64,000 nucleotides of DNA from NCBI GenBank assembly GCA_018340805.1, contig JACMZG010001908.1, positions 50,703,998 through 50,767,997 on the forward strand. Reading direction: 5' to 3'. The notes under the pieces are model-generated. The model did no database searches. It was not told the DNA's origin and saw nothing but the letters and a program-made list of their open reading frames with translations. The translations under genes and the position numbers were made by a program. Source of the stretch: Microvelia longipes. Its lineage: Eukaryota > Arthropoda > Insecta > Hemiptera > Veliidae. Positions 33,685 to 45,949 of the stretch are shown here, in pieces; within the stretch, counting starts at the first letter, position 1, and every line of letters starts with the position of its first letter.

Positions 33685-34455
33685 AAAATTGAGAACGGGG
33701 TACTTTGGAACTTTTCTCATCACATCGGATTCGCTAAGCTCATCCTCCCTACTTCGAAAATACTAGAAAAAGTCTTCGGAATCGCTTCGGTCGTCATCAA
33801 ATAGTAAATACATCCGTTTCATTCACAGCGGTCACCCATACAGCTCTGACCAAGTTCAATTCTGCTTGACTTGTATAATCCAACAAAAAACACAGATTTA
33901 CTTTTCGTATTAAAACGAAACTTGTTGTACATACTTGTACCAAATTTCAACTCAATTGGAAAACGTACACAAGTCGATTGACAACAATTGAACTAATGCT
34001 GACAATGAATCTTGGCACCTATATTAGTCTTATAATGGCTAAATGCGTGCCAAATCTCATCCAATCATTTTTCTGCGTTTTATGATTATTCCGAATTTTA
34101 GGTGAGTCATTAACCGCAATGACGTCATAAAACAATATTTTCCGTATAGCACAACTACAGTGGTAGACTGATTTTTGTACAATTACTCTATAATTACATT
34201 AGGAACTATGATGATTAGAGACACAAACACAAAAAACTTTGTGAAACCCACTTTGGAGGTATTTTTTTACTCTTAAACCCGTAGGGTCGTTTTAGCGTTT
34301 TCCCCTCACTCAAATCTTACTCAACAATTCACCCCAGAGTTTGTACTTTTGTACCCATCCAATTATGAAGGAAGCACACCCTCCGGATATGGTAGAGAAG
34401 GTCTTAAAATTCCTAAAACGGATAATTCGGTGACATCCCGGTTTCGGATTTTTTC
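33685..34455 (-). repeat. Family C dispersed repeat, long reverse copy
   Basis: This copy begins at GGGTACTTTGGAACTTTTCT with the terminal CATCGGATTCGCTAAGC module. It then shows the reverse of the 5S-like block (33821-33875, CAGCGGTCACCCATACAGC), the TTGGCACCTATATTAG region, the ATGACGTCAT block near 34125 and the CCTAAAACGGATAATTC block. The order is exactly reversed relative to 25578-26365, which supports a single ancestral unit. Confidence 0.75.
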
Positions 34456-34689
34456 GCGAACACACAACACACACAAATCTTTTCCAGTAAAAATATGATA
34501 GAACATGAAGAAATGGAGTCTGTACCACACCTTATTTCTACTCCTTCCATACGAACCTCACCATAATATGGTTTCAGAGAGCACATGTAAGAGAGAAAGC
34601 ACATGATTACCTCATACCTCATATAGCTAACTTACTTGAGGTCATAGATACCAATTATCTTAAGAGTACTTAACTCTCACTTAAAAGCG

Positions 34690-34795
34690 TGAAGTGAAAG
34701 AGGTACCGTCCTGAATAGGATTGAACCCTGGTGTGAACAGACATCGAGGGTTCACCTAGAATGTAATATGTCCTAGACTCCTCGTGCAATCTATA
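34690..34795 (-). mobile_element. tRNA-like SINE head, weak
   Basis: The minus strand contains CCAGGGTTCAATCCTATTC with a good B-box and an upstream GTCTAGGACATATTAC. No A-box of quality and no cloverleaf. Confidence 0.35.
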
Positions 34796-35000
34796 AATAA
34801 GAGTAATTATCCCTCATAAGAGTAATTCCAAGTAGATATTTGCTACAAAATAAACGTTACCTTGACAACCTACCAACAACCAATATCATTTCAAATGTGA
34901 AGACCAAAACATATTAGTTTGTTGAAACTAACTAGTAATTATAACTTTATTAACAAGTATTCATGTAGATTGTACAATGTAAAATCAAAAATAGTAATAC

Positions 35001-35105
35001 CTTCGTTAAATGTGACCCGGGAAACCTGTTCCTTTGGGATAGGGCTGGACGGATGTTCAGGTTCCAAGTTTGGTACATTGTTGGGGGCGCAGCATGTCTC
35101 TCCAC
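35001..35105 (-). CDS. Candidate internal exon (105 bp)
   Basis: On the minus strand a pyrimidine tract ending TTTCAG (AG at 35107-35106) leads into a GC-rich 105-bp block, which ends at GAAG followed by a GTATTA donor (GT at 35000-34999). The length is a multiple of three. Two frames are open: phase 0 gives 35 residues starting VERHAAPP, and phase 1 gives a Pro/Glu/Ser-rich peptide ending in SRVTFNE. The second looks more like a flexible cytosolic linker, and SRVTF matches the known RVxF docking motif for protein phosphatase 1. Nothing in the block recurs elsewhere in the window, unlike most GC-richer patches here. If real, the surrounding AT-rich DNA is intron of a minus-strand gene. The protein family is not recognised. 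Confidence 0.35.
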
Positions 35106-36486
35106 CTGAAACAAAAAAAACAGAACAATCAAATATACAGCCAAAAAAATACAAAGAAAACATAGAGCTGTAACAATACACAAGTAAATTGTAAGCCTCC
35201 CAAAAAATAAAATACGAAATAGTAAAGAAAATTCTATAACCTAAAGAAAAAAGAAAAAACATTCAGAGAAAAAATATAAGCCGAAGGGACTCATAAAACA
35301 AGTTGGGTATCGAATATATAAAGAGAAACACTTACCAACACAAAGGAGATATTGCTTCAATAGCAAGACATGTTTACCACTACCGATAACTTTTAAGACT
35401 TTCTTTCTTTTTTTCCACTGCATGTTTTAGAATATATTGGACAAACGGTTGGATATTTAGTAACTAAAATAAAGAACACAGATGCTCTTATAAAAACTAA
35501 GAATTAAATTTGACTTTTAACTAAGAGCAATGAAACTGTCTCAAAATTTGTATAATTAGAATTGAAAATGAAATCTTGACTTTATATTCTATAAGTTCGT
35601 AATGAGCTAAAATACTTAAATTCTTAAAAGATAACTTAAAATATTATTAAAAAGTTTCTTTTTTTTTGGACTTATAACAAAAGTAAATAAAAACAGATTA
35701 ATTACACAAAAGTCCTATATTGTTAATAAATAATAATAACTAAGCTTTCGACTAAAAGTTAGTCATCATTAGAGTTTAAAAAATACAAACAATTGGTAAG
35801 CTATGTTTAAAAACCTCTTTAAAACTGTTACATTGAAGAATTTTTTAAAGAAAAATATAAAGTAGTTTGTAAAATTGTTTTTTTTTTATTTTTATTTGTT
35901 AAACTGATGATGACTAATTTTTATTTGAAAGCTTAGTTATTATTATATATTAAAAAATATAGGACTTTAGAATAATTAATCTGTTTTTATTTATAATATT
36001 ATTTAAAAAATGCATTACATGGTAACAATCCAATAATTTAAGTTTACGAATGTTAACGAAGTTAACAACATGGGCTAAAAAATAAAGTAACGTACGTTAA
36101 CAACTTAAGACAAACATATTGTTGACAAAAGGTTGACAATGATTATTACGTAAGGTAATAAATAATGAAAACACTGCGATAAAAGATAAGCAATGAATTA
36201 TTAAAAGTTTAAATTACAAACCAGTAATAAAAAGTTAGCAATGCCATGAATTATTAATCATTATTCATGTTTTTAAAATCTCATTAATGTTAAGGGGCTA
36301 TTAATAAAACGCCTTGCAAGTTAAGTAGCTTTTGAGTAATTAGTTATATAAAAGCTATTTAGAGAATGTAGTGTTATCGGATACAATAGGTTATGACCTA
36401 CCACAATGGTTTTAATACATAAAAAAATAATGGGTTTGTAAAATACAAATTATTAATAAAGTATAAAGACAGCCACAAATTAATAA
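35106..36486. other. AT-rich DNA, possible intron
   Basis: Lies upstream of the candidate minus-strand exon. It contains a weak fold-back around 35690-35995 (GCTTTCGACTAAAAGTTAGTC against GACTAATTTTTATTTGAAAGC) and otherwise nothing recognised. Confidence 0.45.
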
Positions 36487-36600
36487 TAAGAATTAGTTGT
36501 GGGTATGGTCGTTAGACTGCGGTAGTTGTAGGTTGGATTACACGACTAGCTATTTCTAGAGCATGCGCTCGTCTTGAATTAAGATTTTCTCCCCAACCGC
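36487..36600 (+). mobile_element. Possible tRNA-like SINE head
   Basis: TGGGTATGGTCGTTAGACTG could be an A-box region and GTAGGTTGGATTACAC a degraded B-box. It is a GC-richer patch within AT-rich DNA. Assignment is tentative. Confidence 0.25.
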
Positions 36601-37288
36601 CTACTATTATAATAAAATCTCTTTTATAACAATACGACCCTGACATTTCAGAGATATACCTGCCACTAGATAGGATGGTTCAGATTTGCATGCACGTCAT
36701 AATAATCGAACTTGTAGTCGTAATAGTCAGCTTGCTTCTCAATTATTTTAGAACGATTTAAATAGCTTAAGAGAAACTTAAACTTTTTAGAGGGGAAATC
36801 CAAGAGATTCGCACGTTAAAGAAGCAATTGAAACATTTATTAGGTTCAGTACTTGCTGTTTAGTATGAATATTTATAAATCAGTTTCGGCTTAGTGCCAT
36901 TAATTAGCAGGTAAGGCAATACTCCAAGAAAGCTGTTTCTTTATTTAAAATAGCCCAATACTACTTAAATACATGCAGGAGTCATAATAATTATTACGTA
37001 TTAATAATAATTATGGAGTATTACAGCCATTTTACTTCTTTAAAAAAACGAAACATAAGGTAAACAACATTTAAAACATATCGATTAAAACTTTATTTTT
37101 TTCACTAATATCCAAAGAGCTATGCCTAAATCAATTTAGATCCCGTATAATTACTAAAAAATCAAAATAAAACTATATAAACCCAGGTTTCTATAAGACA
37201 ATTATGAGCATTCCAGGCTTAAAAAAAACCGCAATAAAATAAAACTGGTATAACAAAAACTGGGTTTTAGACATTTGTTAGTTTTAGC

Positions 37289-38009
37289 CTTAGAATAATA
37301 CTGTATATAGAAGGAGCACTATAACTATTTGACCTGGTTAAGTTATGCATTAGTTAAGATTGGCGGCACAAGCCCTTACGGCTCCACGGCTATTAGCCGA
37401 TTTGCATGAAAACTATAAGAATTATATATTTGTCTTTTATATATGTGTTTATTATGCAATAAATGGTATTTATTTATTTATTTATTTATAGAAGGAGCAC
37501 TACTGATAACACGAAAGCTGGTTCACTGGTGCAACTAAGTAATGCTGCCACCCTTACAATATACAATTTTCTAAAAAAAAAGTTGCAATACTTCCAGTTG
37601 CTGAATTATTATGTTCTATTATTAATTAATGATTGATTATTCATAAAATACTAATATAAATATCGGTGCATTACAATATTTTATGCATTTTAAATTGTAG
37701 TTTAACGTATTTATAGAAAATATATATAAAAAGTAGTCCTCGTCAACTAAACGTAGATTCTTGTATTCCGCCACCCTTTTGCCATCTAAGACAAGTTTTA
37801 TTAAATACTCAGCAGGTGTTTTAAGATTATATTTGTTATTTACGATCTTTCTTCATTAATAGATATTTATGACACATATTTAAAATAATGTTTTGTTGTT
37901 AGGTTGGCAACATTACTTAGTTGCACCAGTCAACCGGCTTTCGTGTTATCAGTGGAATTACATTGTGTTTACGGTCCTGTGCTCCTTCTATATATAGTAT
38001 TATTCTAAG
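37289..38009 (-). mobile_element. Family A hAT-like MITE, complete, carrying a SINE
   Basis: It is flanked by a perfect 8-bp duplication, GTTTTAGC at 37281-37288 and 38010-38017. The ends are CTTAGAATAATACTG and GTATTATTCTAAG. Internally it matches 20827-21367 in reverse. The left inverted repeat lacks a block of about 28 bp (GGACCGTAAACACAATG...) kept in the right one, as in the other complete copy. A SINE lies at 37322-37486. Confidence 0.8.
37322..37486 (+). mobile_element. SINE with 16-bp target duplication
   Basis: A 165-bp insertion ends in a (TATT)n tail. It is flanked by perfect copies of TATAGAAGGAGCACTA (37306-37321 and 37487-37502) taken from the host family A inverted repeat. The body contains GGCGGCACAAGCCCTTACGG and the small hairpin CGGCTATTAGCCG. 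A clear tRNA B-box is not evident, so the Pol III origin is assumed from size, tail and duplication. Confidence 0.75.
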
Positions 38010-38017
38010 GTTTTAGC

Positions 38018-39384
38018 ATTGACCTTGAGATTCGAAATGAACCCATCAACTGTTCTTTTTGCCGGGAATCTTACTTTTTTTTTAAATATTATATTTTTCA
38101 ATTGCTAATAAAAATGTATACATTTTTTTGGTTCTATGAAATACATTTTTTTACCTCGATTAACCTAACAAAACAAAACATCGGTTAAAATTGATGCATG
38201 TTCCTCATTAGAAGCTGATGATATCCCGGTTTCGAATTTTATTAGTAGAATATAAGAAGTGCAAACACAATACTTTTCATATATTCTTGCCATATAATCG
38301 AGGAAAAATAAGAAGAATATGCATTCTAAATTTGACAGCTTGTTTTTAGAACATATCAAGATCGAGAGAGAAATGAAGATGAAAAGTTTTATTCTGACAG
38401 AGATTGATGACGTACCATTAATACAATTCCCCTCCACCCAGATCTTATAAGTGAAGTATATTCATAAACAAGCGCTTAATGTACTTTGAATATCAAAATA
38501 TGTCGTTTACGATTATAGCAGTAAGAGAGGGTTAGTTGAATAATTCCTACACAGTTATCTAGGAGGCTCGTATTTTGAGAGTCTCGTTTAAAATCGAAGT
38601 GACATTTTTCCAGAGTAGAGTACCAATTTTACCATAATTATTCGGCAAGAAAGCTAATTAATAATAATACGTGGACTCAAAATGAAGCTGTTTCCTTAAC
38701 GTCGCAGCTTCCATTGGAATTAACCATTGACTTTTTTAAATATTTATTCGTAATAGTTAAAAGACGAAGAAAAAAATTAATATGTAACAGGGATGAAAGA
38801 TTTTAACCCTCTTGAAAAGGAGATAATTCCTCGACAGAGTCTCAGCAGCAAACGAACTTTTCTTCTTCGGCTTTGCCTCAAGAGCAAACTTAAAACTTCA
38901 GCTGTAAAAAAATATTAAATCCCTTGTTGCATAAGTAACGATTAATTGTGTGTTAGTCTGACCAAGCTATCAATATTTATTAGTCATGGTATCGACAGTA
39001 AAAAATCTTTGGTATAAAAAGAAGAAAAAGCTAAATCGATCTCACTAGTGAAATTAACGACCTCACTAATATTAACTTTTGATGACATATACTACACTTC
39101 TATAAAAGAACACTAAAGCAATTTGCGGTACTTTTTCAGTGACCATAATTGATCACAAGTTCACAATAATATTCGGGTTAAAGAGGAAAAGGGATTAATA
39201 TATCAGTGTCAGTTTTTGCTGGTTTAAGGGCAATTTGGTACCCTTGGGTCAGATTTCAAATCAGGGAACAAAAAAAAGGCAAAAGGTATACTTAAATAGG
39301 AAACATACGTCACCCTACACATACAATGACTAAGAAATAAACCTCTTCAGATTTTTAACTTGTAATTATTTGTCTTAATTTTTA
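38018..39384. other. AT-rich DNA with one family C scrap
   Basis: 38215-38300 holds a reverse family C left-end scrap (ATCCCGGTTTCGAATTTTAT, CAAACACAATACTTTTC). GGCTTTGCCTCAAGAGC at 38870 echoes the family E module. The rest is unassigned. Confidence 0.5.
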
Positions 39385-39905
39385 CTTCTCCCCATTTATA
39401 CCTTAAGTAGAAAAAAAAATGTGTTTGCGAAAAAATTCGAAACGGGGTTTCACTTAAATTAACGTATTTTCAGGAGTTTTAAAGACCTCCAAAGAATAAC
39501 GTATGTGCCAAGTTTCATCTCATTATCAGCATTAGTTCAATTTTTTTATCAAATGACTTGTGTACGTGTTTTGAAAAATTGTAAAAATAGGAAAGTTTAT
39601 ACCTTTACGTAATAAATAAGTACACCAAGTTCCGTTTTAATACAACAAGTATATTCATGAATTTAGGTGGATCATAAAAGATAATCAGCTTTGAGCGTAG
39701 TCAGTCCCTGGATGGTTTACTTCTGGAATGAAACGGATGCATTTACTATCTTAGGATGAATGAAGCGAGTGCGAAGGCTTGTTGCAAGATAAATTTGGCA
39801 AATTGTATTTCTGAGGACGAGCGAAGCGAGCCCGAAGAAGGGAGGCTGAGCGTAGTGGATCCGATGTGATGAGGAAAAGTTCCGAGGTACCTACTACCCT
39901 ATTTT
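39385..39905 (+). repeat. Family C copy with internal deletion
   Basis: The left block (CCCATTTATACC) is followed by an internally shortened body, the 5S-like block at 39677-39730 and the terminal modules GAGGACGAGCGAAGCGAG and GGATCCGATGTGATGAGG. It ends in GAAAAGTTCCGAGGTACC, which gives the best view of the right terminus. Confidence 0.75.
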
Positions 39906-40984
39906 TTATTATTTTGGAATTGTTGATATTATCTTCAAAAAATCTTAATTGTTCATCATGTGTGATCTTATCTAAAAGTTTGTCACCTGAGGCCACATGT
40001 TGGTGGTTAGTGATCAAAATGTCGTCTAATTAAGTTTTTGTTTTTAAACAATGTGGAATCCGATGTGATAAGGAAAAGTTCTGAGGTACCCCGATATTTT
40101 CATTTTTTTATTTTTTTTTTTTTGTAAATTTAAAACAGCTGTAATAACGAGTTACCAAATTGGATTTTGCCAATTATCTTATTAGTGTTTTCTTTACATA
40201 AGATTAGACCTTGTGCTGTATTTGTTCATCCAACTCTCCAATTACACGTATATGGACGTTTATTGATTTTCGAGATCTACAAGTGCTTGAAGAACATTTC
40301 ATACAAAAATGTATGATTATCATTTTCACATTTTAGCTAATATTTTTATTAGAAAATGACGTTTTCCTCACTAAAACGCTTTCCCTCCGATGAAAGAAGA
40401 CTAAGAAGCAAAGTTTGAGTAGATTAAGGTATTTTTAAAGTTTTTTTGGAAGGCCAAACCTTTCGTGATTTTTCCGAAAAGAAACATCGAAGAAGACATC
40501 AATATTCAAACCAATATGGAATTGGAAAGAATAAACTATCTGTAGATAACAATAATAAGAAATGAAAATATGATAAATGATAAAAGAGCACGGACAATCC
40601 AGAAAATATGGAAAATAAAAGCTATCGGAAAAGAGAAAATTGTGAGGTTTATTGATCAAATATCACCGAGGAAACGTCCTCAGCTCGGAGAGGAAAACCA
40701 GGGTAATATAGCGTGCGTGATGAGCCTTCACAAACACTTCCGAACAAACTTCTTTCAAACCCCATTTAGAAAAGTTCCGAATCGCTCATTGTTTTCAAAC
40801 TGTATATCAAACATTAACGATATCAAACTTAAATAAAAAAATTAAGTTAAAAGTTCAATAAATAACTTAGGTGATAGGTGTAGAAACGTTTTTAACTAAA
40901 ATGTAAAACTTATTTAAGTCCCAAGAGGCAATGGCTTAATTTTCGAAGACAATTTAGGATTTTTTGATTAAAAGACGACAGATC

Positions 40985-41225
40985 GCCTTTTGGGAACATG
41001 TATAAGACTAACTTATATGCTGAGATTCATATCAGCATTATTTAAACTTTTATCAGATGACTTCTGTACGTTTCTTGAAAATTGTGAAAAATCTGAAAAT
41101 AATCCATTTGCGTACAAGAAAACCAATGACCACTTGTATCCAATTTAATACAAGTGTAAACCTCTATATAATGAATAAATACACTAAGATTCGATTTTGA
41201 ATACGACAAGTATATCTCGGGTAAG
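40985..41225 (+). repeat. Family C middle fragment, diverged
   Basis: TGTATAAGACTAACTTATATGC, TGACTTCTGTACG, TGTAAACCTC and TACGACAAGTATATCTCGGG appear in family C order, with many substitutions. Neither terminus is present. Confidence 0.55.
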
Positions 41226-41509
41226 AAATCTACAGTCTAAGGTCGAGTGGAACCACTCGACCATCTGGAACCATCTGGATAACCATCTAACCATTTGAAA
41301 CCACCTCATTAGTAATTTTTTAAAAGAAAATTCCCCAAAACGGTAAAAAATAGGTAATAGTTACCGAATAAGTATGGTAAATTTGATTTCGACTTACTAG
41401 GGGTAGAGACTATTTCAAATATTTAAGTTAAGGTATCTGAAAAGCTCCACCTGTTTTATAGGGAATGCGTGTACAACCTGAAACCTAACTCTCTTTAGTA
41501 TTATCTGTT

Positions 41510-41580
41510 TTATACAGGGGCGGACTGGCCATTGAGGACGAAGACGGCAGCACCTCAGCCAAAAATAAACTTTAAAAAAA
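41510..41580 (+). mobile_element. Possible DNA transposon end
   Basis: CAGGGGCGGACTGGCCATTG and GGCAGCACCTCAGCC are typical terminal words. Sequence beyond is featureless AT-rich DNA. Confidence 0.3.
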
Positions 41581-42757
41581 TGACGAAAATTTAAAAAAAA
41601 ACATTAATTAATAATAATATAATGATAATAAATCGTTTATTTATATCTAAATACCTGTTTACAATAATTAAATTACAAATTATAATAAAATAAAATAATA
41701 AATAAATAAATAAAATATTATACATAAATAGAATAATATATATTGACCATTTGTGTCGCATAAGTTAAAGGCTTATGCGGGACACGATTATTTTTAAACT
41801 TATAAAATTTAAATGTATTTATATATAATTATGTCTTATATTTATAACTCTTGACAGTAAATATAATTGCTGCTGTTAAGAAAAAACTATCTTTACAGCC
41901 TAGTATCATTAATGTACTATATTATCCACTATGATTATAATAGAGTTAAACCATGTCGCGAAATAACTTAAAGTCATGACTAACAAAATAAAATAATATA
42001 GAGAATAAATTATTAAATAAAAATAATAATAATATTATAGTAATAAAAAAATATTTATAAAGAAATAAAATATAGAGATAATTTAAATCGGAACACAATA
42101 TAAAGACGAAATATTGGATCTCCGCGGGATAAAACTCCATTATGTAATGGGATTATAAAGGTTTATCCTTTAATATCGAACTCAAGTATTAACTTAAGAG
42201 ATTTTCTCCTCCATCTAAAACTTAATAGATTTTCTCCTCCAGCTAGAAATACAATATGAAGGAAAAGATTCCTCAATTTATCTTAACATTATTCTAATCA
42301 ATACTAGAAGTAGTGGTAACAGAGTGGGAAGGTAAATAGTCTACGTAGTTGGGCCCTTTATGCCAGCCCCGAGTCCATTGATTTATTAATTCATTCACTT
42401 TGATTAATTAATCAATACTACTAATTAAAAAAATAATAAAAACGTGACTTTAAACACAAGACTAGGAACTGGTATTGACCAAAAGTTAGTCTAACTTGAA
42501 GACAAACTTGAGACAAAGTTGACAAACTTAAAGTTAAGGGTTTTCGTGAATTTATCAAAGAAAGATTCCGTGGCAAATGCCACTGTTACCTGGAAAGTGA
42601 TAGTTATAATAAAAGAAATTTATCTTTGAAAGTCAGCTAAAATATACAAAATAACTTTACTTAAGTATCACAAAATCTTTTATTATTAACAATATTATAT
42701 TTTACTCCATTTTATAAAATATAAATACAGTTTAATTACAAATAAATAAGATAAATT
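41580..42757. other. AT-rich DNA, nothing recognised
   Basis: Dominated by A/T runs. ACTTAATAGATTTTCTCCTCC-like words repeat twice at 42195-42245. No gene signs. Confidence 0.5.
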
Positions 42758-43396
42758 AAAAATGTATTTAATCTTTCCAGCCCTAAAAAGAAATCAAGGT
42801 AATTTTTACATGACCCTCTTAATATAAATACGGGTCAAAAAATATATTTAATCTTCCCAGCCCTAAAAAATAAATAAAAGGTAATTTTTACATGCCCCTC
42901 TTAATATAAATACGGGTCAAAAAAATATATTTAAATTTTTCCAGCCCTAAAAATAAATAAAAGGTAATTTTTACATGCCCCTCTTAATATAAATACGGGT
43001 CAAAAAATTTATTTAATCTTTCCAGCCCTAAAAAGAAATTAAAGTAATTTTTACACGCCCCTCTTAATAAATACGGTCAAAAAATATTAAACTTTCCAGC
43101 CTAAAAAATAAATAAAAGGTAATTTTTACATGCCCCTCTTAAATAAATACGGGTCAAAAAATATATTTAAACTTTCCAGCCCTAAAAAATAAATAAAAGG
43201 TATTTTTACATGCCCTCTTAATATAATACGGGTCAAAAATATTTAAACTTTTAAAAAATATAAAAGGTAATTTTTACATGCCCCTCTAATATAAATACGG
43301 GTCAAAAATATATTAAACTTTCCAGCCCTAAAAAAATAAATCAAGGTAATTTTTACATGCCCCTCTTAATATAAATACGGGTCAAAAAATATATTT
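42758..43396 (+). repeat. 81-bp satellite, about 8 copies
   Basis: Each unit has TTTCCAGCCCTAAAAAATAA, then GGTAATTTTTACATGCCCCT, then TAATATAAATACGGGTCAAA. Copies near 43060-43330 carry many single-base gaps. Confidence 0.95.
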
Positions 43397-44002
43397 TGAC
43401 AATTTTCCAAACAATCTTTTCTTTTATTATACTCAATACAATAAACTTACGCCTGTAGAGATATAAAAAAAGAAAAATATTTAATCACAAAGTTGCGTCC
43501 GCACCTGCTCGTGACGTCACAAATACCTTCTACACATACGTCTTTTTACTATTTAAATTTTTTGGCGCCTTTATATTTTTTTATAAGAAGGGGTTGACGT
43601 TAATTATTGACGTCCAATTTACTTTAAAGCGTAAAACAAAAATTTTTCTTTTGACGCGAAATATAAAAAGACTGCATTAGCTATTAACATATGATTCATT
43701 TCACATTCTTTAAATAGATATATGATCTATTGCCATATTTTTTTACGTATTTAATAAATAAGCCTAATTGTTTAGAAACAAAAACGTAGTTGCTTGGTTA
43801 GCGTACATTTTGATCAACCAACATGTGGCCTCAGTTGAAAACCCGTTTAGACATATCACACAAGACTAATAATTTAGATTATTTTTTTAATATAAAAAAA
43901 ATCAACAATGCCTAAATAAATCGTAATAACTTAAAAAAAAGGTCGAAAAAAAAAGCAAAGCCTAATATATCCGACGAAGTATCAGATTCGAAAGACTCTA
44001 TC

Positions 44003-44012
44003 ATATATATAT

Positions 44013-44066
<54 letters not shown>

Positions 44067-44202
44067 ATATATATATAGTATATATTGCAAGGGAGATGAA
44101 GCACCCCTAAGATTTTATCTAGGATCGCCTATGTGACGAAGAAAGGGCGTAAAGCGGTAGATATTGTGGCTTTCTGATAGGGGAGGATTCCGAATATATA
44201 TT

Positions 44203-44254
<52 letters not shown>

Positions 44255-44335
44255 CAAGGGAGATGAAGCACCCCTAAGATTTTACCTAGGATCGCCTATG
44301 TGACGAAGAAAGGGCGTAAAGCGGTAGATATATAT
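44003..44335 (+). repeat. Recent 83-bp duplication embedded in (TA)n tracts
   Basis: Segments 44081-44163 and 44249-44331 (ATTGCAAGGGAGATGAAGCA ... GGGCGTAAAGCGGTAG) differ at one base that I can see (TATC against TACC). Each is preceded by a TA tract (44003-44080, 44193-44248). Confidence 0.9.
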
Positions 44336-44393
44336 GCTGAACAACAAGGCATATACAGAAAATCTAACGAAGAAGAAGGGTAAAACTGTAAAA

Positions 44394-44479
44394 GTAAATT
44401 TTTAGCTACAACAGAAGTTTAAATATTTGTACGTGTATATACACATATATTTAAAGTTCTGTCGTAGCTAAAAATTTAC
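44394..44479. ncRNA. 86-nt hairpin resembling a microRNA precursor
   Basis: Arms of 37 nt pair at 34 positions (GTAAATTTTTAGCTAC at the base; mismatches at positions 17, 24 and 34) around a 12-nt loop, ACGTGTATATAC. The fold is symmetrical on both strands. Length, mismatches and loop size suit an animal pre-miRNA, but a small palindromic MITE gives the same picture. The AU-rich stem and absent expression data keep confidence low. Confidence 0.3.
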
Positions 44480-45538
44480 CAGCTGGTTTACCGTTCACAC
44501 ACGGTAACAAATATGACAATTAAATATTATCATTTATTTTAAAGGCTTTTATTCAACTTAAATTTTAAGTTTTGTAAAAAAAAACTTTAAAACAGTTTTA
44601 GAATGTAAATAGTCAACTTCAACGAAGTAATTCTGAAATATATACTTTAAAAAAGTAATTAAGCTTAAGTTTTCAAAAAAAATATCTGGGAAACTCCAAT
44701 TAGTAAAATAGTTATCTTAAAAAGTTATTTGGACTAAGTTTATCCAAGTTTATCACAGTGAAACTATAAAAGACAAGGAAATTAGGCAGGAGGTCCAAGC
44801 TAATGTCAACATTGCGTGCGAGTGTCCCATTATTCCATTGAAGAAATAATTAGATTAAACCTAACTTTAATAGTATAATTTTTTACTGAATACAAGGTTT
44901 ATCAAAATGACGTTTTAAAAAGAATGAAGAAGATATCAAGAAGAATAAGAAGTTATTGATTTTATGATAATGTTAAAAATATTGGTCTAATTTGAATTAT
45001 TTAATGAGCCAAAAGTATTTTATTAAGAACATACGAAGTAATTAAAAAAAAACATTATAAAAATTCTTTCTATCTTCTATCTACTTCTATCTTGATCACC
45101 TTTGGTACATAAATCAATTCCTCAGTTAGTACCATCAGTTGACTCTTATGCGAAGGAAGTACAGGTACTATGAGTGACAACACCTCGATACTATTGATGC
45201 AAGATTGTTATTATTGATTATTATAGGTATTTATTATTAAAATTGACCTGGAATCATCAAGTTCTTATCTTACCTTGTTTTTATAAATTGGTATCAGAAA
45301 ATGACGTTGATGAGGTACCTCGAATAACGGTCGTAGAGAAGGGGAGTGGAATCGATTCCGTGAAATATTTTTTTTTTTGGGATCGATCTTATACCAAAAA
45401 TACGCGGGAGTGTAGGTGTAGAGGGACAATATAGCAATAAAATAGAGAGTAAACTCGGAGTAGATAAGAAAGTAGAGTCGGAAAAGCACGAGTCGGATGT
45501 ATTGATATTGACTTCAATACATGATTTTAAAGTTTATT

Positions 45539-45544
45539 ATATAT

Positions 45545-45599
<55 letters not shown>

Positions 45600-45632
45600 T
45601 GTGTGTGTGTGTGCGTGTGTGCGTGTGTGAGT
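45539..45632. repeat. (TA)n-(GT)n compound microsatellite
   Basis: A TA tract passes through TTATTT into GTGTGTGTGTGCGTGTG. Confidence 0.95.
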
Positions 45633-45949
45633 GTATGAGATTTTTTAACCCTTGCGTATGGCATACGATAATTTTTGAAGGCTATCTCATTTCAAAACAA
45701 TACTTGTATATATATATAAGTAGGTTACAACGTTTTGACTGAAAAAAAAATGGCGTCATTAACCCTAAGAACCTAAGTTAAAAAGACATTCTAACATTTA
45801 AATGACATTAAAGGGTCATATGCCAAAGTGGAGGTTAAAATTAATCGATCAAGACCGATTTTTAGCTCTATCGAAGTAACCTGATTTGTAATAATATATG
45901 TAATATTTTTTAAATTTTTGTATATATGCATACGTCAATTCCATACATA

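Noticed and set aside
40570..40836. 88-codon frame, lysine-rich, with a possible GTAATA donor
   Set aside because: The opposite strand is also open, composition follows the AT bias, and no acceptor or domain supports it.
45243..45434. 63-codon frame with a protein-like middle part
   Set aside because: It includes a GATGAGGTACCTCG scrap like the family C end and a long T-run; no convincing splice sites.
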